Positions 24,470 to 36,570 of a stretch of 64,000 bases of DNA are shown here, in pieces (position 1 is the first letter of the stretch; every line of letters begins with the position of its first letter). The DNA comes from Pohlia nutans (taxonomy: Eukaryota > Streptophyta > Bryopsida > Bryales > Mniaceae), in assembly GCA_022496805.1 (NCBI GenBank), contig CM040093.1, positions 10,258,713 to 10,322,712 of the forward strand, in the 5' to 3' direction. Below the pieces are notes generated by a model. The model was not told the origin of the DNA, ran no database searches, and saw nothing but the letters and a program-made list of their open reading frames with translations. Made by a program: the position numbers and the translations under genes.

Positions 24470-25855
24470 GCAGCGAAGTCGTCTGTAGCAGCGCGCCGAT
24501 AATGAAGGCACTTCGAAACTTTCCGTTGTTCTAACAAAGAGGTGATGAAAGAGCCCCGACCCTAAACCCCCACTTTAAAATACTCCCAAATTGGTTTTAA
24601 AACACCCTATATTACTTCTATAAATTTATAATTTTTATCTCAAATGAATAGAAGACAACCTATATTTGTTCTCTCATAGTTTTCTAAATTCTTGACAGTG
24701 ACTTCCCAAGGAAGTAGAGCCATGCTCCTTTTTGGTGTTGCGTTCTTCTTTGTCATGCGTTAGAGTAATTTCTAATTGCGTATTTTATATTTCTTGGTTG
24801 ACAACAGATTCCCTCAAAGTTACCTGCCACATGCATGCGGCAACATTGGTGTATGTGAATGGGCCATCACTCAACAAACTGAAGAAGACTTAAATATAGA
24901 TGAGGAACTCGGGCTCTAGAGGGAGCCAATATGCTGTCAACACAAGAGTTAACCGAAAAGTCAACCCAAAGAGGAACGTTTTGACAAACTTGTGTTGAAT
25001 TCCTCTTGAACTCATATTGAAATATAAATAGACCAAAAACTAGTCTCTGACGAGTTGGGAGACAGTCTAAAACATTATTCTCATACCTCGCTAATTATGG
25101 CTCCCACACCTTCCACCAAAGCTTTAAGGCCATGGCTCACAAGGGAACATTTTATGACACGGCGCTATTCAACCCAAGTTTAGTTCAATAGAGAGGTTAG
25201 AAGTAGAGCAAAAAAGGTGGTTAGATACACTTCTTTTTGGTTAACTCTACTTTTTCAATATTTTAGTCATTGTTGAGTCGTCGGTGCTTCCCACAGTTTT
25301 ACAAGTTCTAGGGTTTCGGATTTACTATTATACCTTCTGGGCACTTTGTGATCGTCGTTTGCACTTGAACATATGCTTTTGTGTATGTACGCAGGTGCTG
25401 CTTCCCAAGTCAAGGCGCATATACAATGAAGTGTAGAAGTCGTAAATTCCAGATGTTTTAGTGAGTTGCAAAATTCGATACATGAGTTGCAAGTTGACAC
25501 CATTGTCATTTGAATCGGATTGGAAATTTTGGGTGTTCTGTAGATCAGTCTGTTGTGCAGGTTGTGCAAGTTGACAGGTTTCGTAAGATTTTTGAACTCA
25601 GGATCCTGCCAACACCGAAACCCCAATTAAGTCCTCGAATATTGCACCATAATTCTTTCAAAGTCCCAAAATGTCACATGGTTCTGCGAAAGATCTCAAT
25701 TAAAAATTAACATCTCAAAAAATATGGTGCTAAATTACAACAAAAAAATTACAGCATCACATGAATTTTCCCATGAATCCCCGTGCTTCCATCGGGCGCT
25801 AGACTGCCATCTCACCTCAGCATTTACCTCATTCGAGCATCAAATCATCAATGCG

Positions 25856-25991
25856 CGCATAGCAAGGGGGTTCTTGTCTGTAAGTTGTGAGTCTCGTGAC
25901 CCGGCTCGGCTGCAAAACTCGACGCATAGCAAGGGGATTAATTCTTGTCTGTTGTGAGTCTCGTGACCTGGCTCCGCTGCAAAACTCGACC
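25856..25991 (+). repeat. two-unit tandem repeat of about 67 bp
   Basis: GCATAGCAAGGGG(G/A)TT then CTTGTCTG...GTTGTGAGTCTCGTGAC(C/G)-CGGCT...GCTGCAAAACTCGAC occurs twice in a row. It is mirrored on the right arm at about 49,988-50,123. Confidence 0.8.
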
Positions 25992-26576
25992 CAAGGCTAG
26001 GCGCGGTTTCATGACTTTTGCAATTATAGTAAGCGGAGAACGACAAAATTCCAGTCAGTCCTTTAGAGCAAGCCCAGCAGTTGCAAATTGGAGAACATGG
26101 ATCTCTACTAATTTTACAGACCACGACTCCCGGTCATTACGTAACGAACTCCGAGAGCCCCAGGTTGAAGTGCACTTTCATGTTGCAAATAATACGGTAA
26201 CGGTTTGACCGGAATCTCTGTGGCCGACTGGCGGCTTTTCCTATTGTAATCAGTGAAAATGTTTTGTGCGAATTTTAGCCAAGTGGCTACCAAAAAGAAT
26301 TTGATTCTAATTTTTACTCATTTTTTAGGGAATATGTCACTACTTTTTAGCCAAATGGCTTCTCCCAATATGATGAATTTAGCCAATTTTATACTATATG
26401 TAATAATTTGCTACAAATGTATTAAGGAATCTAGAATATTTCGCTAAATTGGCTATCAAGTCTTCACATGTATGACAATTTTGGTAAAGAGGCTGAAATT
26501 CCTCACCTTCACTGAATGAAATGACATTCATTGAAAGAAAATAAATAAATAAATAAAAATGGCATTCATTGTTAAA

Positions 26577-26949
26577 TAAAATACATCCCATCGAACCAGA
26601 CCCGAAGGCCGGCGGATGGAAGATCAAGATTCTACCCCTGCTGATGCGTGGCGCGGCCCTTGGAGGCCTTTCCACTGGAAGCAGGCCCTTTTCAGCCAGC
26701 GCATCCCCCGTCGGTTTCGACCATTTGAACAGGTCTGGAGCCTCCTTTGTTTGTGCCAAAAAAAAAATCAAGATTCCTGCTACTGTATTTGCATCCCAGA
26801 GTTTAGGAGGTAGGGCCACATTCACAATGCCAACGTGGTACTGTAATGCAGACATTTCTTGTTGTTTGCGTTGGTCAGTTTGAAAATTCTTCATTTGAAA
26901 CTTCTTCATTTGCTCTCTTTCTTGCAGAAAAGGGTTCCCTTTATTTGTG

Positions 26950-26980
<31 letters not shown>
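26577..26980 (+). mobile_element. LINE 3' fragment with poly(A) tail
   Basis: It contains CATTTGAACAGGTCTGGAGC, related to the LINE-like fragment at 36,600, and ends TTCCCTTTATTTGTG followed by a run of about 30 A. The (C)CCTTTATTTGTG-An ending is shared with 27,640, 34,255 and 37,018. Only a broken reading frame remains. The run of A is the likely site of the 1-bp length difference between the arms. Copies: 49,000-49,402, and a partial extra copy at 44,096-44,692. Confidence 0.55.
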
Positions 26981-26981
<1 letters not shown>

Positions 26982-27369
26982 TCTTCATTTGCGCCAAAAA
27001 CAAAAACAAAAACAAAAATATGGACGTGCATCTGATGGGGTCGACGACGACTGACGGCTGAAACATCTTCTCATCTTAGTCTTTTGCCCCTTGCTGGTTC
27101 TGTCGTGGTGGCTCTGTATTTTATTTCTCTTTGCAATTAATTCTTTCAATTTGTGAAAAAGTCAAAGAATTGGTCAAGGATAGCTTTCCCATCTATGGTA
27201 AAAAAGTCAATTACAAATATAGGATCAACTAAGAATAATATAAAACCAAGCATAAAATTGAGACTGTGAAAAGTCTCAATTTAACGAATATTGTCATATG
27301 TTGTCATATACACGTCTTATTCAAGGAATATCTGATTTTTTTCAATTTCTCTCAAAATATAAGTGTGTA

Positions 27370-27685
27370 CACTCTTGAGGGCCCAAACCAAAAGCCACAA
27401 CCGCCCTCAAGAGTGGGAACACTTTTTTCTTTATTTATAACAAGCCTGAGAAGGATACTCAACTTCTAAGTCAGTTTACTAAGTCGTGGTGCAAGAAGGG
27501 GGTCTTTGATACTTATGTTGATGACTAACCTCACTGGAACCTTGTTGGTCCTAGGTTTAGCTCATATAGGTGTCTTTGGCCTCACTAGACATAGTGGGAT
27601 TGGTTTCTATTTTATCTCCTCTTACAATAAACTTAAGATTCCCTTTATTTGTGTGAAAAATAATTAAATAAATAAATAAACAATT
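27370..27685 (+). mobile_element. LINE 3' tail fragment
   Basis: Ends CAATAAACTTAAGATTCCC, then TTTATTTGTGTGAAAAATAA and AAATAAAT repeats, the same terminal signature as the other LINE tails here. Upstream sequence is too decayed to read as protein. Mirrored at about 48,295-48,610. Confidence 0.45.
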
Positions 27686-28197
27686 CATTGTTACAAACGT
27701 GAGGTTTGGTGGAATGGTGGGGCCTCGTCAAAATGTTGCCCTCTATTTTGAACTTGTATAAGGCTCCAAAATTATATAGGATCGTCTCCCAAAAAAAATT
27801 CGAGCCATAGGCCTCATTTTCGAATTCAAATTTTTCAAAAGCAACCCATAGATCTCCATATTGGAAAAAAAAAAAAAAAAAAAGAAAAGCAAGAAAATGG
27901 GCTCTCCTCAAAAAAAAATGTTTGTAGCAAAAGTGTAGAGGTTTGACTTTGAAGTTCATTTGCTTTTTAGATTATAATTTCATTTTTTCTAAATTTTAAA
28001 TTGTGGAGTATAAAACATACAACTTCTTTAATTTTTAATGATTTTTTAGTTAACTCATGCTATTATGTAAATTTTTTAATGTAGTTTCCAGTATAATTAC
28101 AAATATAGACACGACATTTTTCTTATTAGTTTTTCCGGAGGTAATTCCATTGTAAATGGAAATCAAAATAAAAATACTCAAAAACTCTTGTCAAGAA

Positions 28198-28570
28198 TTA
28201 ACACCTAAGCGTCCCTAGCTTTTTTGGACTTAAAATCATCATTGATTTTGATGTGTTATAGGTCTAAATGTAAGTAAGGTATAGAAATCTCAACCGTACA
28301 ATCTTATTATAATTATATATGTTGTAAATGATATGAATCAAATTTGGAGTCATTTGACCATATAGATTGCAAGATCATATTGTTTTAGTGTAAAAAAAGG
28401 ATGTTGAAATTTCCTAGCAACACAATTAGAAGTGAAATTCGTTTTCAAAATTACTCAAATGAAAAAACTTTCAACTATAAAGTAGTTCAAAATCATCACA
28501 TAAACACATTGGTACTAAAAAAACTCATGAAAATTTCTAATGTGCCCTAAAATGGCCTTGCAATGTCAAA
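28198..28570 (+). mobile_element. TTAA MITE, family D, right part missing
   Basis: It starts TTAACACCTAAGCGTCCC and follows the family D consensus (31,184-31,994; reverse at 38,818-39,425) up to CCTTGCAATGTCAAA, then stops. A 50-bp imperfect tandem of TATGTATCCCATT words follows. Mirrored on the right arm at 47,410-47,782. Confidence 0.7.
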
Positions 28571-28697
28571 CAGATATGTATCCCATTCCATTGTATCATA
28601 CAATAATATGTATCCCATTGCATTGTATTTGGCATGGTTTCACACCTCTTATGGCTTTAAGATCAAAAGTGAAGTTAAAATTCACGTCGACATGATT

Positions 28698-29800
28698 TTA
28701 ACCTCTAAACGTACCAGGGAGTCACTAGAATTGACGATTTGAGAAAAATCATCAGAAAGTACTATTTAGAAGGATATTTTGGAATTGATATACAAAATGA
28801 AAGTTCTAGATTTTGAATTTTAAATTCCATTCGTACGGTTTGATTTACCAATACTATCACCAATATTTTATTATAAATTTTGAAAGTTAAAATTAAAAAT
28901 TCCTTCTAAATTTGATTACAAACAAAATTTTAATATTTTTTGAGTAAAATTTGTTCGAATGAATTTTAAATGAGATACTCTTAACCCCTAAATGACCGAT
29001 TGACCATTTTCTGGTCACAGCCCAAACAACAGTGACTGCCCATGGTCAAAAAATGACATTTTTTGAGTTTTATTTTTTTGTCGAAATTGAGGGTAGAGAT
29101 CGTGTTCTAGTGTTGTTTGATGCATTTCATTTGCAACATTGAGGTTCACTAAGGAATTTTTCAAAGACAAACACCTCAACAATGTCCTAGTGTTATAAAA
29201 CTTTCTATTTCGGGAAAGTAATGATGTTCTCTCCTTTGAAATTTTTTCTTTTTAAAATTTTAGAATAGAATGTCTAGCTTTAACCAATCATACCAAATTT
29301 CAAATTCTAAAAATAAAAATTGTAATTTTGGTGAATATTAAATGGTAAATGCTTCTAAATTCATTAAATGAGTGTCTAAAACATTTTTTGAAAGTTTGAT
29401 GGTACAGATAATTACTAAACATCATGCTTCTCATTTTCTCTTTTGGACCAAACTTCATCAAAGTTGTAGAAGTAATGTTTTATAACACATCTAGGTTTTG
29501 CCTTTACCCCCAGTGTCATTTAGGGGTTAAACGTGGTGATTCTTTGAAATTTTTGTGTTCCTTAAATCTATGACCTCATTTTTGCAAGGCCACTTTTGAA
29601 CTACAGTCAATGCTATTTTGGCTTAGTCAACAACTTGACATACTTCTACATTTGTAATTTTAGAAAAATATGTACTCAAGTATCACTAAATCCAACCATT
29701 AGATAAGACAACTCAATCAATGCTTAGATGACTTTCATCCAAGCATTGATGAGAACGCATAGTGAGTTTGAAACTAGACGTTGTGACGTTTAGGGGTTAC
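28698..29800 (+). mobile_element. TTAA MITE, family E, carrying a nested element
   Basis: Ends are TTAACCTCTAAACGTACCAG and GTGACGTTTAGGGGTTAC. It is the same element as 55,700-56,287 (reverse orientation) but is split at an internal TTAA by the element at 28,981-29,530. The final TTAC instead of TTAA is a point change. Mirrored at 46,180-47,282. Confidence 0.85.
28981..29530. mobile_element. TTAA MITE, family G, nested in family E
   Basis: Starts TTAACCCCTAAATGACC and ends TCATTTAGGGGTTAA. The uninterrupted relative at 55,700-56,287 has a single TTAA (56,002-56,005) at this exact place, so this is a filled site with TTAA duplicated. Mirrored at 46,450-46,999. No coding frame. Confidence 0.9.
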
Positions 29801-29951
29801 TGAGCTATTGAGATCTCAATTTTGGAACTTTCTATTTACAACAAATGTCAAATATACGCCAACGTATTTACTATCTCCATCAGCCCTTTTAGGGTTAAAG
29901 AACTCCTCATTGTTGAGCGTGAGTGATGCAAAAGGGTTTAGTATAATGTTA
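29801..29951. other. spacer between elements
   Basis: Short non-coding stretch; no gene seen. Confidence 0.3.
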
Positions 29952-30115
29952 GGGGTACCTCACTCTATGGCCATTCAAGTAAAGAGGCCAAAGGAGTTCA
30001 TGGCCAATTCATGAATGTAGTGTGAACAGTTGAGAGGCCAATTTCTACCTTTCTTGCAATATAATTGTTAAAATCCAACGACCTTTCAACCTTTGGCCAT
30101 AGTGTGAAGTGGGCC
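29952..30115. mobile_element. PIF/Harbinger-type MITE (164 bp)
   Basis: Imperfect inverted ends GGGGTACCTCACTCTATGGCC and GGCCATAGTGTGAAGTGGGCC are flanked by TTA on both sides. TTA targets and GG-ends are typical of Tourist-like MITEs. A larger relative is at 61,170-61,541; the mirror copy is at 45,865-46,028. Confidence 0.75.
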
Positions 30116-30611
30116 TTATACAAGTTAATTTGGATTCAATTTCTTTTCATAATACACTAGTGTGGCCGAGATGTTCCCATGTTCCACATATTCCGCGTGC
30201 TCCCCGTGTTCCCTATGTTCCCCGTTCTTTTGCTTTTGCTTTTTAGAAATAATTTAATTCAACTTATGTGAAATAATTCCATTAAAAATCCATAACTTTC
30301 ACATCGTCGGTCCAAAAGCTATGAAACAACTTTGGTGCACCCCTACTTGTTGATAGCTTTCCACCGATGTCATGAATGACATCAAAAACTCCCAAATTCC
30401 ATTTTTCATAATTTAGTTTAATTTATGATGACAAAATTCAATTAAACATCTATAACTTTCACATCGTAGGTTCAAACGTGACAAAACAAACTTTGTGCAC
30501 CCCTCCTCATTAAGAGTTTTCCAAGAGTACCAAGAACATAGCCGGCAGGCACACAGTTGGAGAGATCTCAACGTAACGTACAAAATAAAACAAAACAACT
30601 TTCCTAAACCC

Positions 30612-31187
30612 TTAACCCCTAAACGTTCTCACCCTTTTCAGATTTGGCAGTTTTCCAAACATGCATTATAAAATGCAACTAAGAGGGATATTTTCAACTT
30701 GATGAATGAATAAAACTTGTGCATTATGCATTTTAGATTCTATCCATATGGTTAGATTTGCAATTGCTATCACCAATATTTGTGTATTCAATTTCAAACT
30801 TAAAATTTAACACTCTTTTGTAATATGATTATGAATAAGATATTGACAATTTAATAATGAAATTTGTTGTGATGGGTTGAAATGTAATACTCTAAGTGGA
30901 GTGATTTTTGGAGATTTTTTGGTTGCTTAATTTTAGTACTTGACTTTTTCAAGAGCACTTTTAGACTAAAATCTTCGAAATTTTGAGTGGAACACTACAA
31001 CATGAAACGAGGCATAAAAATTTCACAAATCATCCCCTTTCTAATCGGATCACACATGCTCGGAGCTAACTTCCCATAAAAGTTTTAGTAAAAAATCCAC
31101 GCTGCAAAAAGTGCATGATGGATGAGAAAACAGACTTCAAATCCGTACATCATGCAAAATATGCATGGTTGGGCATTTAGGGGTTAA
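30612..31187 (+). mobile_element. TTAA MITE, family A, complete
   Basis: Ends TTAACCCCTAAACGTTCTC and GGGCATTTAGGGGTTAA. Closely similar to 802-1363 throughout. It abuts the family D element, sharing its right TTAA. Mirrored at 44,793-45,368. Confidence 0.9.
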
Positions 31188-31994
31188 GCATCCATAGCTT
31201 TTTCGGGCTTAAAATCATCATTGCTTTTGATGTGATATAGGTCTAAATGTAAGTGAGGTACATGAATCTCAACCATACAATCTTGTAAAATAAATTTTAT
31301 AGATCATGTGGATCAAATCTGGAGTCATTTGGCCATATAGATTGCAAGATCACAGTGTTTTAGTGTAAAAAAGGGATGCTGAAATTTTCCTAGCAACACA
31401 GTTAGAGGTGAAATTCATTTTCAAAATTACTCAAATGAAAAAACTTTCAACTATAAAGTAGTTCAAAATCATCAAATAAACACATTGGTACCCAAAAAAG
31501 CTCATGAAAAAATTCAGTGTGCCCTAAAATGGCCTTGCAATGTCAAAATTTAGCCCAAAAAGTGATCGATTTGACCCAAAAAGCAAAGAGTGTCCAAACT
31601 AGACCCGTGCACTAAAATGACTCCCAAACATTCATAACAACATGGATTGACATGAAAATTTCACCATGATAACTAGACTTCAAGGGGAATCCAGCCCAAT
31701 AATTTTTATTGAAAACGGACATGGGATGAAGGAGATACAAGCCCCCGAAGTTGCAGCCATCAAAATGCACAAAAACTGTCCAAAAAAAAAGACCCCTACT
31801 TTCAAATGATCACCAAAAATTCAATACATCTTGGATTGATTCGAAATTTTCACCACTCATTCCATACATCATGAGGGGGGTTTTTCCAAAATTTCATGAA
31901 AATCGGATACATTTTGCAAAAGTTACAGCTCTTCGAAGTTGAATGTACCCCAAAAAACGTCCAAAATATGGACGTCGGGACGGTTAGGGGTTAA
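31184..31994 (+). mobile_element. TTAA MITE, family D, spanning the inner end of the inverted repeat
   Basis: It runs from TTAAGCATCCATAGC (the CCCCTAA of the end is missing where family A abuts) to GACGGTTAGGGGTTAA. The inner boundary of the large inverted repeat (31,283) falls 100 bp inside it, so only those first 100 bp recur on the right arm. A shorter reverse copy lies at 38,818-39,425. Confidence 0.8.
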
Positions 31995-33017
31995 TGTATA
32001 GATTTTATAATACATTCACTACACTTTTCCATGCACTTAATTTGGTCCAATAAGGTAGGAGGCTCTAAACCCGCCACTTTAAGGGTTGTGAATTTATGAG
32101 GACACAGGGAGAACTTCGCATGATTTTTCACTGGATGACAAATCCAAGCAAAGACCAACATACTTTGAATCAAAAAATTTGGATGTTCCTAAAATTAGTT
32201 ATGAATTTCTGAAGTTGAAATGACATGGGTTCTAAAGTGGTGCTCTTCACCATGGGTACATCCAAAATTTCAAAATGTTCGTCCTTGGTAGAGTGCGGGT
32301 TTAGAACTGTGCCGGGTTTAGAGCCCTCTACCTTATGATTCTAATAATATGTTTTACCTCTTACTACAAGTTTCAATTAGAAGAATAATTTTAACTTATG
32401 TAACACAATATAGATTAGTATGCCATTTAATGTACTTTACGGATATCTCTATTGTTCTTCCACTTAGAAAAACGATGCCTCTACAAAGCATTCAATACCT
32501 TCAATTCAAGATTCTTCCTGTAGAAAAGGGCCCTGGCCCAGGCTATAACTCAAGAATGTTATGAATATTTTGGTAGCATGTGAATGTCAAACACCAACAA
32601 TTGAAAAAGAATGAAATCTCACTCCAAACAAAGTTTAAATTATGCCGAAAGTGGAGATTAAAAAACTGAGGATATACTAACGAGGTATATTTCATTTGCC
32701 CTTCCTTTGCTGCAGCCACCACACACATTGTCACACGTGGAAAATGTTAAGTGGCATATTCTGCCTTTTACAATTGGCATATGCATGCTCCGACTGAATT
32801 CAGAGTGAGAGTCAGTCAGTCAGTCGGTTGGGTATCAAAACTAAGTTAGTGGAAATCCACCTTTTGAAGAGCTTTGAAAGTGTGTTGTAAAATCATTTAT
32901 AATCTACTCCTTCATACATTTAAAAAAAAAAATTACTAGTAAGAAAAGTTGTAGTTAACATAATGGAAGTCCCAGATAACCCACAGTAATTGCACTGAAA
33001 GTTATACACCAACCAAT
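31995..33017. other. intergenic, no gene seen
   Basis: Non-coding DNA with inverted words near 32,050 and 32,320 (TAAGGTAGGAGGCTCTAAACC against GGTTTAGAGCCCTCTACCTTA) that suggest a decayed MITE of about 280 bp. No gene. Confidence 0.4.
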
Positions 33018-33890
33018 GTACATTCCCCGGCAATATGTCTTGCAACCCCACTTTCAAACCTCACACTAAAACATTTATCACACTCACTACGACGGTTTGT
33101 TGACCATGAAATTTTGCACGTACCACCGCTTGGACATAAAGCATTTTTGGGCCAAATTTGGTACCTTAAAAATGCACGGTTTATAAAATAATGCAAATTT
33201 GCTAACTTTTAGGCCTCTGTTAAAAAAAAATCATATATGGTACCCAATAGCTGCCAAAGATCCAAATTTTTGATAGAAGGTAGAAGTCGCAATGAGGAAC
33301 AATATGGTGTTATAAAAAATAATGGTATTCCTAGGTATTTTTGTGTCCACATGCAATTCAAAATTTTAAAAATAATACCAAGTTTTAGTCTAATTATATA
33401 ATAAAGTAATTTTCTACTTTTGTCACTTTTTTTGTAACACCATGTTATTCCTTACTATGATAACATGGTGTTACAAAAAAAGTGACAAAAGTAGAAATTT
33501 ACTTTATTATATAATTAGACTAAAACTTGGTATTATTTTTAAAATTTTGAATTGCATGTGGACACAAAAATACCTAGGAATACCATTATTTTTTATAACA
33601 CCATATTGTTCCTCATTGCGACTTCTACCTTCTACCAAAAATTTGGATCTTTGGCAACTATTGGGTACCATATATGATTTTTTTTTAGCAGAGGCCTAAA
33701 AGTTAGCAAATTTGCATTATTTTATAAACCGTGCATTTTTAAGGTACCAAATTTGGCCCAAAAATGCTTTATGTCTAAGCGGTCGTACGTGCAAAATTTC
33801 ATGGTCAACAAACCGTCGTAGTGAGTGTGATAAATGTTTTAGTGTGAGGTTTGAAAGTGGGATTGCAAGACATATTGCCGGGGACTGTAC
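33018..33890. repeat. foldback element, 430-bp arms
   Basis: Arms 33,018-33,447 and 33,459-33,890 are almost perfectly complementary with a loop of about 12 bases. The outer ends read GTACATTCCCCGGCAATATG and, in complement, GTACAGTCCCCGGCAATATG. Mirror-image open frames of 64-65 codons on each arm are a consequence of the symmetry. No transposase. Confidence 0.95.
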
Positions 33891-34450
33891 AGGGAGATTC
33901 GACAGTTAGTGTAAAATCAGTCAAATGGAATTGCCAAATTACCAGTTAAAACTCATAGTTTCAAACTAAAATTCGGATAAAATTTGTGATACTCGGATGC
34001 TACTTAGATGAAACATGGGTAATATCCGGATGGATTCTTGTCTAAAACCGGTTGCTTTTGTAAAATATTGGATTTTAGCCGGTTTCCTTGGAAAACTCCC
34101 CGTTCAGTGACGCCAACTACCCATGTAGCAATTTAGTAAATCACGACTGTTAAGTTGTCTATACACTTATGGTCGGTCACAGTAGACTGACGGAATTCTT
34201 CTGCATGGAAAATAAAAATAAATTTTCTTGTTTCTTTGTGCAGTAAAGGGCTCCCTTTATTTGTGTCAAAAAAATTTAAAAAATTTAAAAAATAACAAGC
34301 TCATAAAAAACGAATAACTTACTGTCAAATATGGATAAGACAAATACGGTATACTGAATACCGGTAGACAGTGTATATAATGGGATGGTCGTGGTAGGCT
34401 TGGTAGGTCATGATAGGTCATGGTAGGCCCACTGCCCTACTGAATGTCCG
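33891..34450. other. intergenic with a LINE-type tail
   Basis: Mostly featureless. At 34,235-34,300 GGGCTCCCTTTATTTGTGTC plus an A-rich tail marks the 3' end of another LINE fragment. Confidence 0.4.
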
Positions 34451-34695
34451 GACTCTAAATCCCCGACTCATGGGCTGTATTTCATGAAATTTTTATTTTG
34501 GGCACTCTAGGGTCTTCTTTTAACAATTTTTTTTTGCAATTTTGGAGCCTATGGTCCTAAATTGGTTTAGATAGACTTCCCCTTGGGAGTTTTAAACCCT
34601 TAGAAGAGGGGGTTATTCTTTAAGGTGGGTCCCTACATGCACAAAATAGGGGCCGGGCAGATTTTGCATTTACGTTCGAGAGGGGATTTAGAGTC
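34451..34695. mobile_element. MITE with GACTCTAAATCCCC ends (245 bp)
   Basis: Ends GACTCTAAATCCCC and GGGGATTTAGAGTC are exact inverted repeats apart from one base. The interior CACTCTAGGGTCTTCTTTT and TTATTCTTTAAGGTGGGTCC link it to the copies at 51,719-52,366. Confidence 0.75.
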
Positions 34696-35407
34696 TTTCA
34701 ACTAAATGCCTTGGAGCAGTGATCCTAAAACCACTTTATGACATTTGGCACATGATGCTACCTTCCACATAAATGGTAGCTACTTTTACTACTCTGTGCA
34801 TATACTACTCACGATACTTCTATAATATCTTGCAATATCTTTGATATATTAAGGTGATACCATGATGATATCCGCAAATATCTTCTCATGAAGATTGCTA
34901 CATATTTTTAGCATGATGAAAATTTTGACTAAATTTCATTATTTTTTTCATTTTTTCCTTTATGAATTTAGTAGCCTCATTTTTTATAGAAACCGAGTGA
35001 AATCTAGCTACTTTAGAGATCTTTGCCTTGGAGGAGTTGGAGCCTTGCTATACAATAGAGTTAACCAAAAGAGTGTCTTAAAGTGGAAAGCAATCTTAAG
35101 CTCACTTAAAGCTCGTTTTGAGTTCAAAAAGATTGTAAAATTAGTCTATGGTGAGCTAGAGAATAATCTAATATAAGGCCGTGTACCACCATTGGGCATG
35201 GAACTTGTGACCTCCCCAATGCTAGAGGAGAGATTCCACAAGTTCCCCCAAGCCAAGAGACCCGACTATGGGGACTATTCATGAACAATGAATGTCAGAA
35301 ATTGTAATTATAGGAAGAAACTCCACTTGAACTCCACTAATGGACCAGTTCTAGTTTTGTATAACTTTGATATGCTTTAGGGCTTGGGGAGGATTTGTAA
35401 TTACAGG
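34696..35407. other. intergenic, no gene seen
   Basis: AT-rich; the 93-codon frame at 34,895-35,176 has no recognisable domain and no support. Confidence 0.35.
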
Positions 35408-35961
35408 CCGCTTTACACTTAGGAGTCGGGCTTGTCGTTTTTGGGCCCAATGCAATAAAAATTTAGCATATATTAGTTTTAGGCCCGGCCTCAAATACTC
35501 AATATAATAAGATTAGAGTTGGACCCATTTTGAATCCTATATGTAAAGGGGTCGGGTCTAATAGTTGGGCCCATTGTATACATTTATTAGCATTTACGGG
35601 CCTGACTTTTAGTATAAAGGAATTGAGCCCATTCTATATATTCCTTGGAAATTTCAACCCATATTAGCATTGGGAAAAATTATTTAAAAAATAAAAATAA
35701 AAAGTAAGGAAATGTGCACTCGCGGCCAAGCTCAAAGTTTGTGCCTCCATAATTGGTGGATCCAAGAATGGAGTTGGACACGTATAAGAGCTTGTCGGTT
35801 CTAATGTAAAAAAATAATAAAAAAATAGTTATATTGGGCTCGACTCCTAGTGTAAAGGGGTCAGGCGGCCTTGGGCCCAAAGAATGGCTTTTGCCCAATG
35901 AAAAGCGAAGATTTTAAAACAGCTGCACACCAGTTTAGGCCCAATTCCTAGTGTAAAGCGG
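35408..35961. mobile_element. MITE with internal repeats of its own end motif
   Basis: Inverted ends CCGCTTTACACTTAGGAGTC and, in complement, CCGCTTTACACTAGGAATTG. Inside, variants of CCTAGTGTAAAGGGGTCGGGC followed by GGGCCCA recur about four more times at uneven spacing. Confidence 0.6.
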
Positions 35962-36570
35962 TTCCAAAAACCAACACATAATGTTCTTTAGCCCTTGCTA
36001 AACCACACCTTTTACATTATAGCAACACAATAGAGTAACTGCTAATAAAATAATTCAACTCTCCAACTATGAGCATTTTGACCGCATGGGTGGTCAATGC
36101 GTCATAGAAAATGATCCAAGGGGGATTTGCAAAGCCTAAGCACCTCCAAGCAATGAACTCCTAATCTATTGCAGAATAATACAACAGCAAATGCGATAAT
36201 AAAAAAGAATGACAAACTGGGCCAATGGAGTGTATAAAGGGGTCAAAATGGGCCCTCACAAAAAATGACAGCACACTAAATAAACTTAGAACACACAATT
36301 AACATGAAATACTCGATTAATTCACCTGCAATTGTTGTTAGTAACTATGGTACCTAAAACAAGGTCAAAACGGGTACAATAATTGCAAGAAGGGATAAAT
36401 TGCACCCTTGAATAAAATGGCAGCACAAAAACAACCTAAAATATTAGAATTATCCGCATAAAATGCTCCAATTCCACCGTGATTGGTTTAAGCCACTTTG
36501 GTGTCTAAACCAATGTCAAATTCTGTGAAATTAAGTGCACATGTGGGCCAATTGGACCCTTAAATCAAAA
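35962..36570. other. intergenic, no gene seen
   Basis: AT-rich sequence with two loosely related stretches (GGCAGCACA-AAAA, TAAATTGCACCCTTGAAT-AAAATGGCA) suggesting an old repeat. Confidence 0.3.

Larger units (their letters stand above)
24316..31283 (+). repeat. left arm of the large inverted repeat
   Basis: The inner part, 24,575-31,283, pairs with 44,697-51,404 in reverse complement. Coordinate sums are 75,979-75,980, so the arms differ in length by about 1 bp. I found no substitutions in the stretches compared, and open frames are identical between arms. The outer part, 24,316-24,574, pairs with about 52,350-52,629 with visible substitutions and a 33-bp length difference. The arm holds only non-coding DNA and nested mobile elements. 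Confidence 0.95.
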
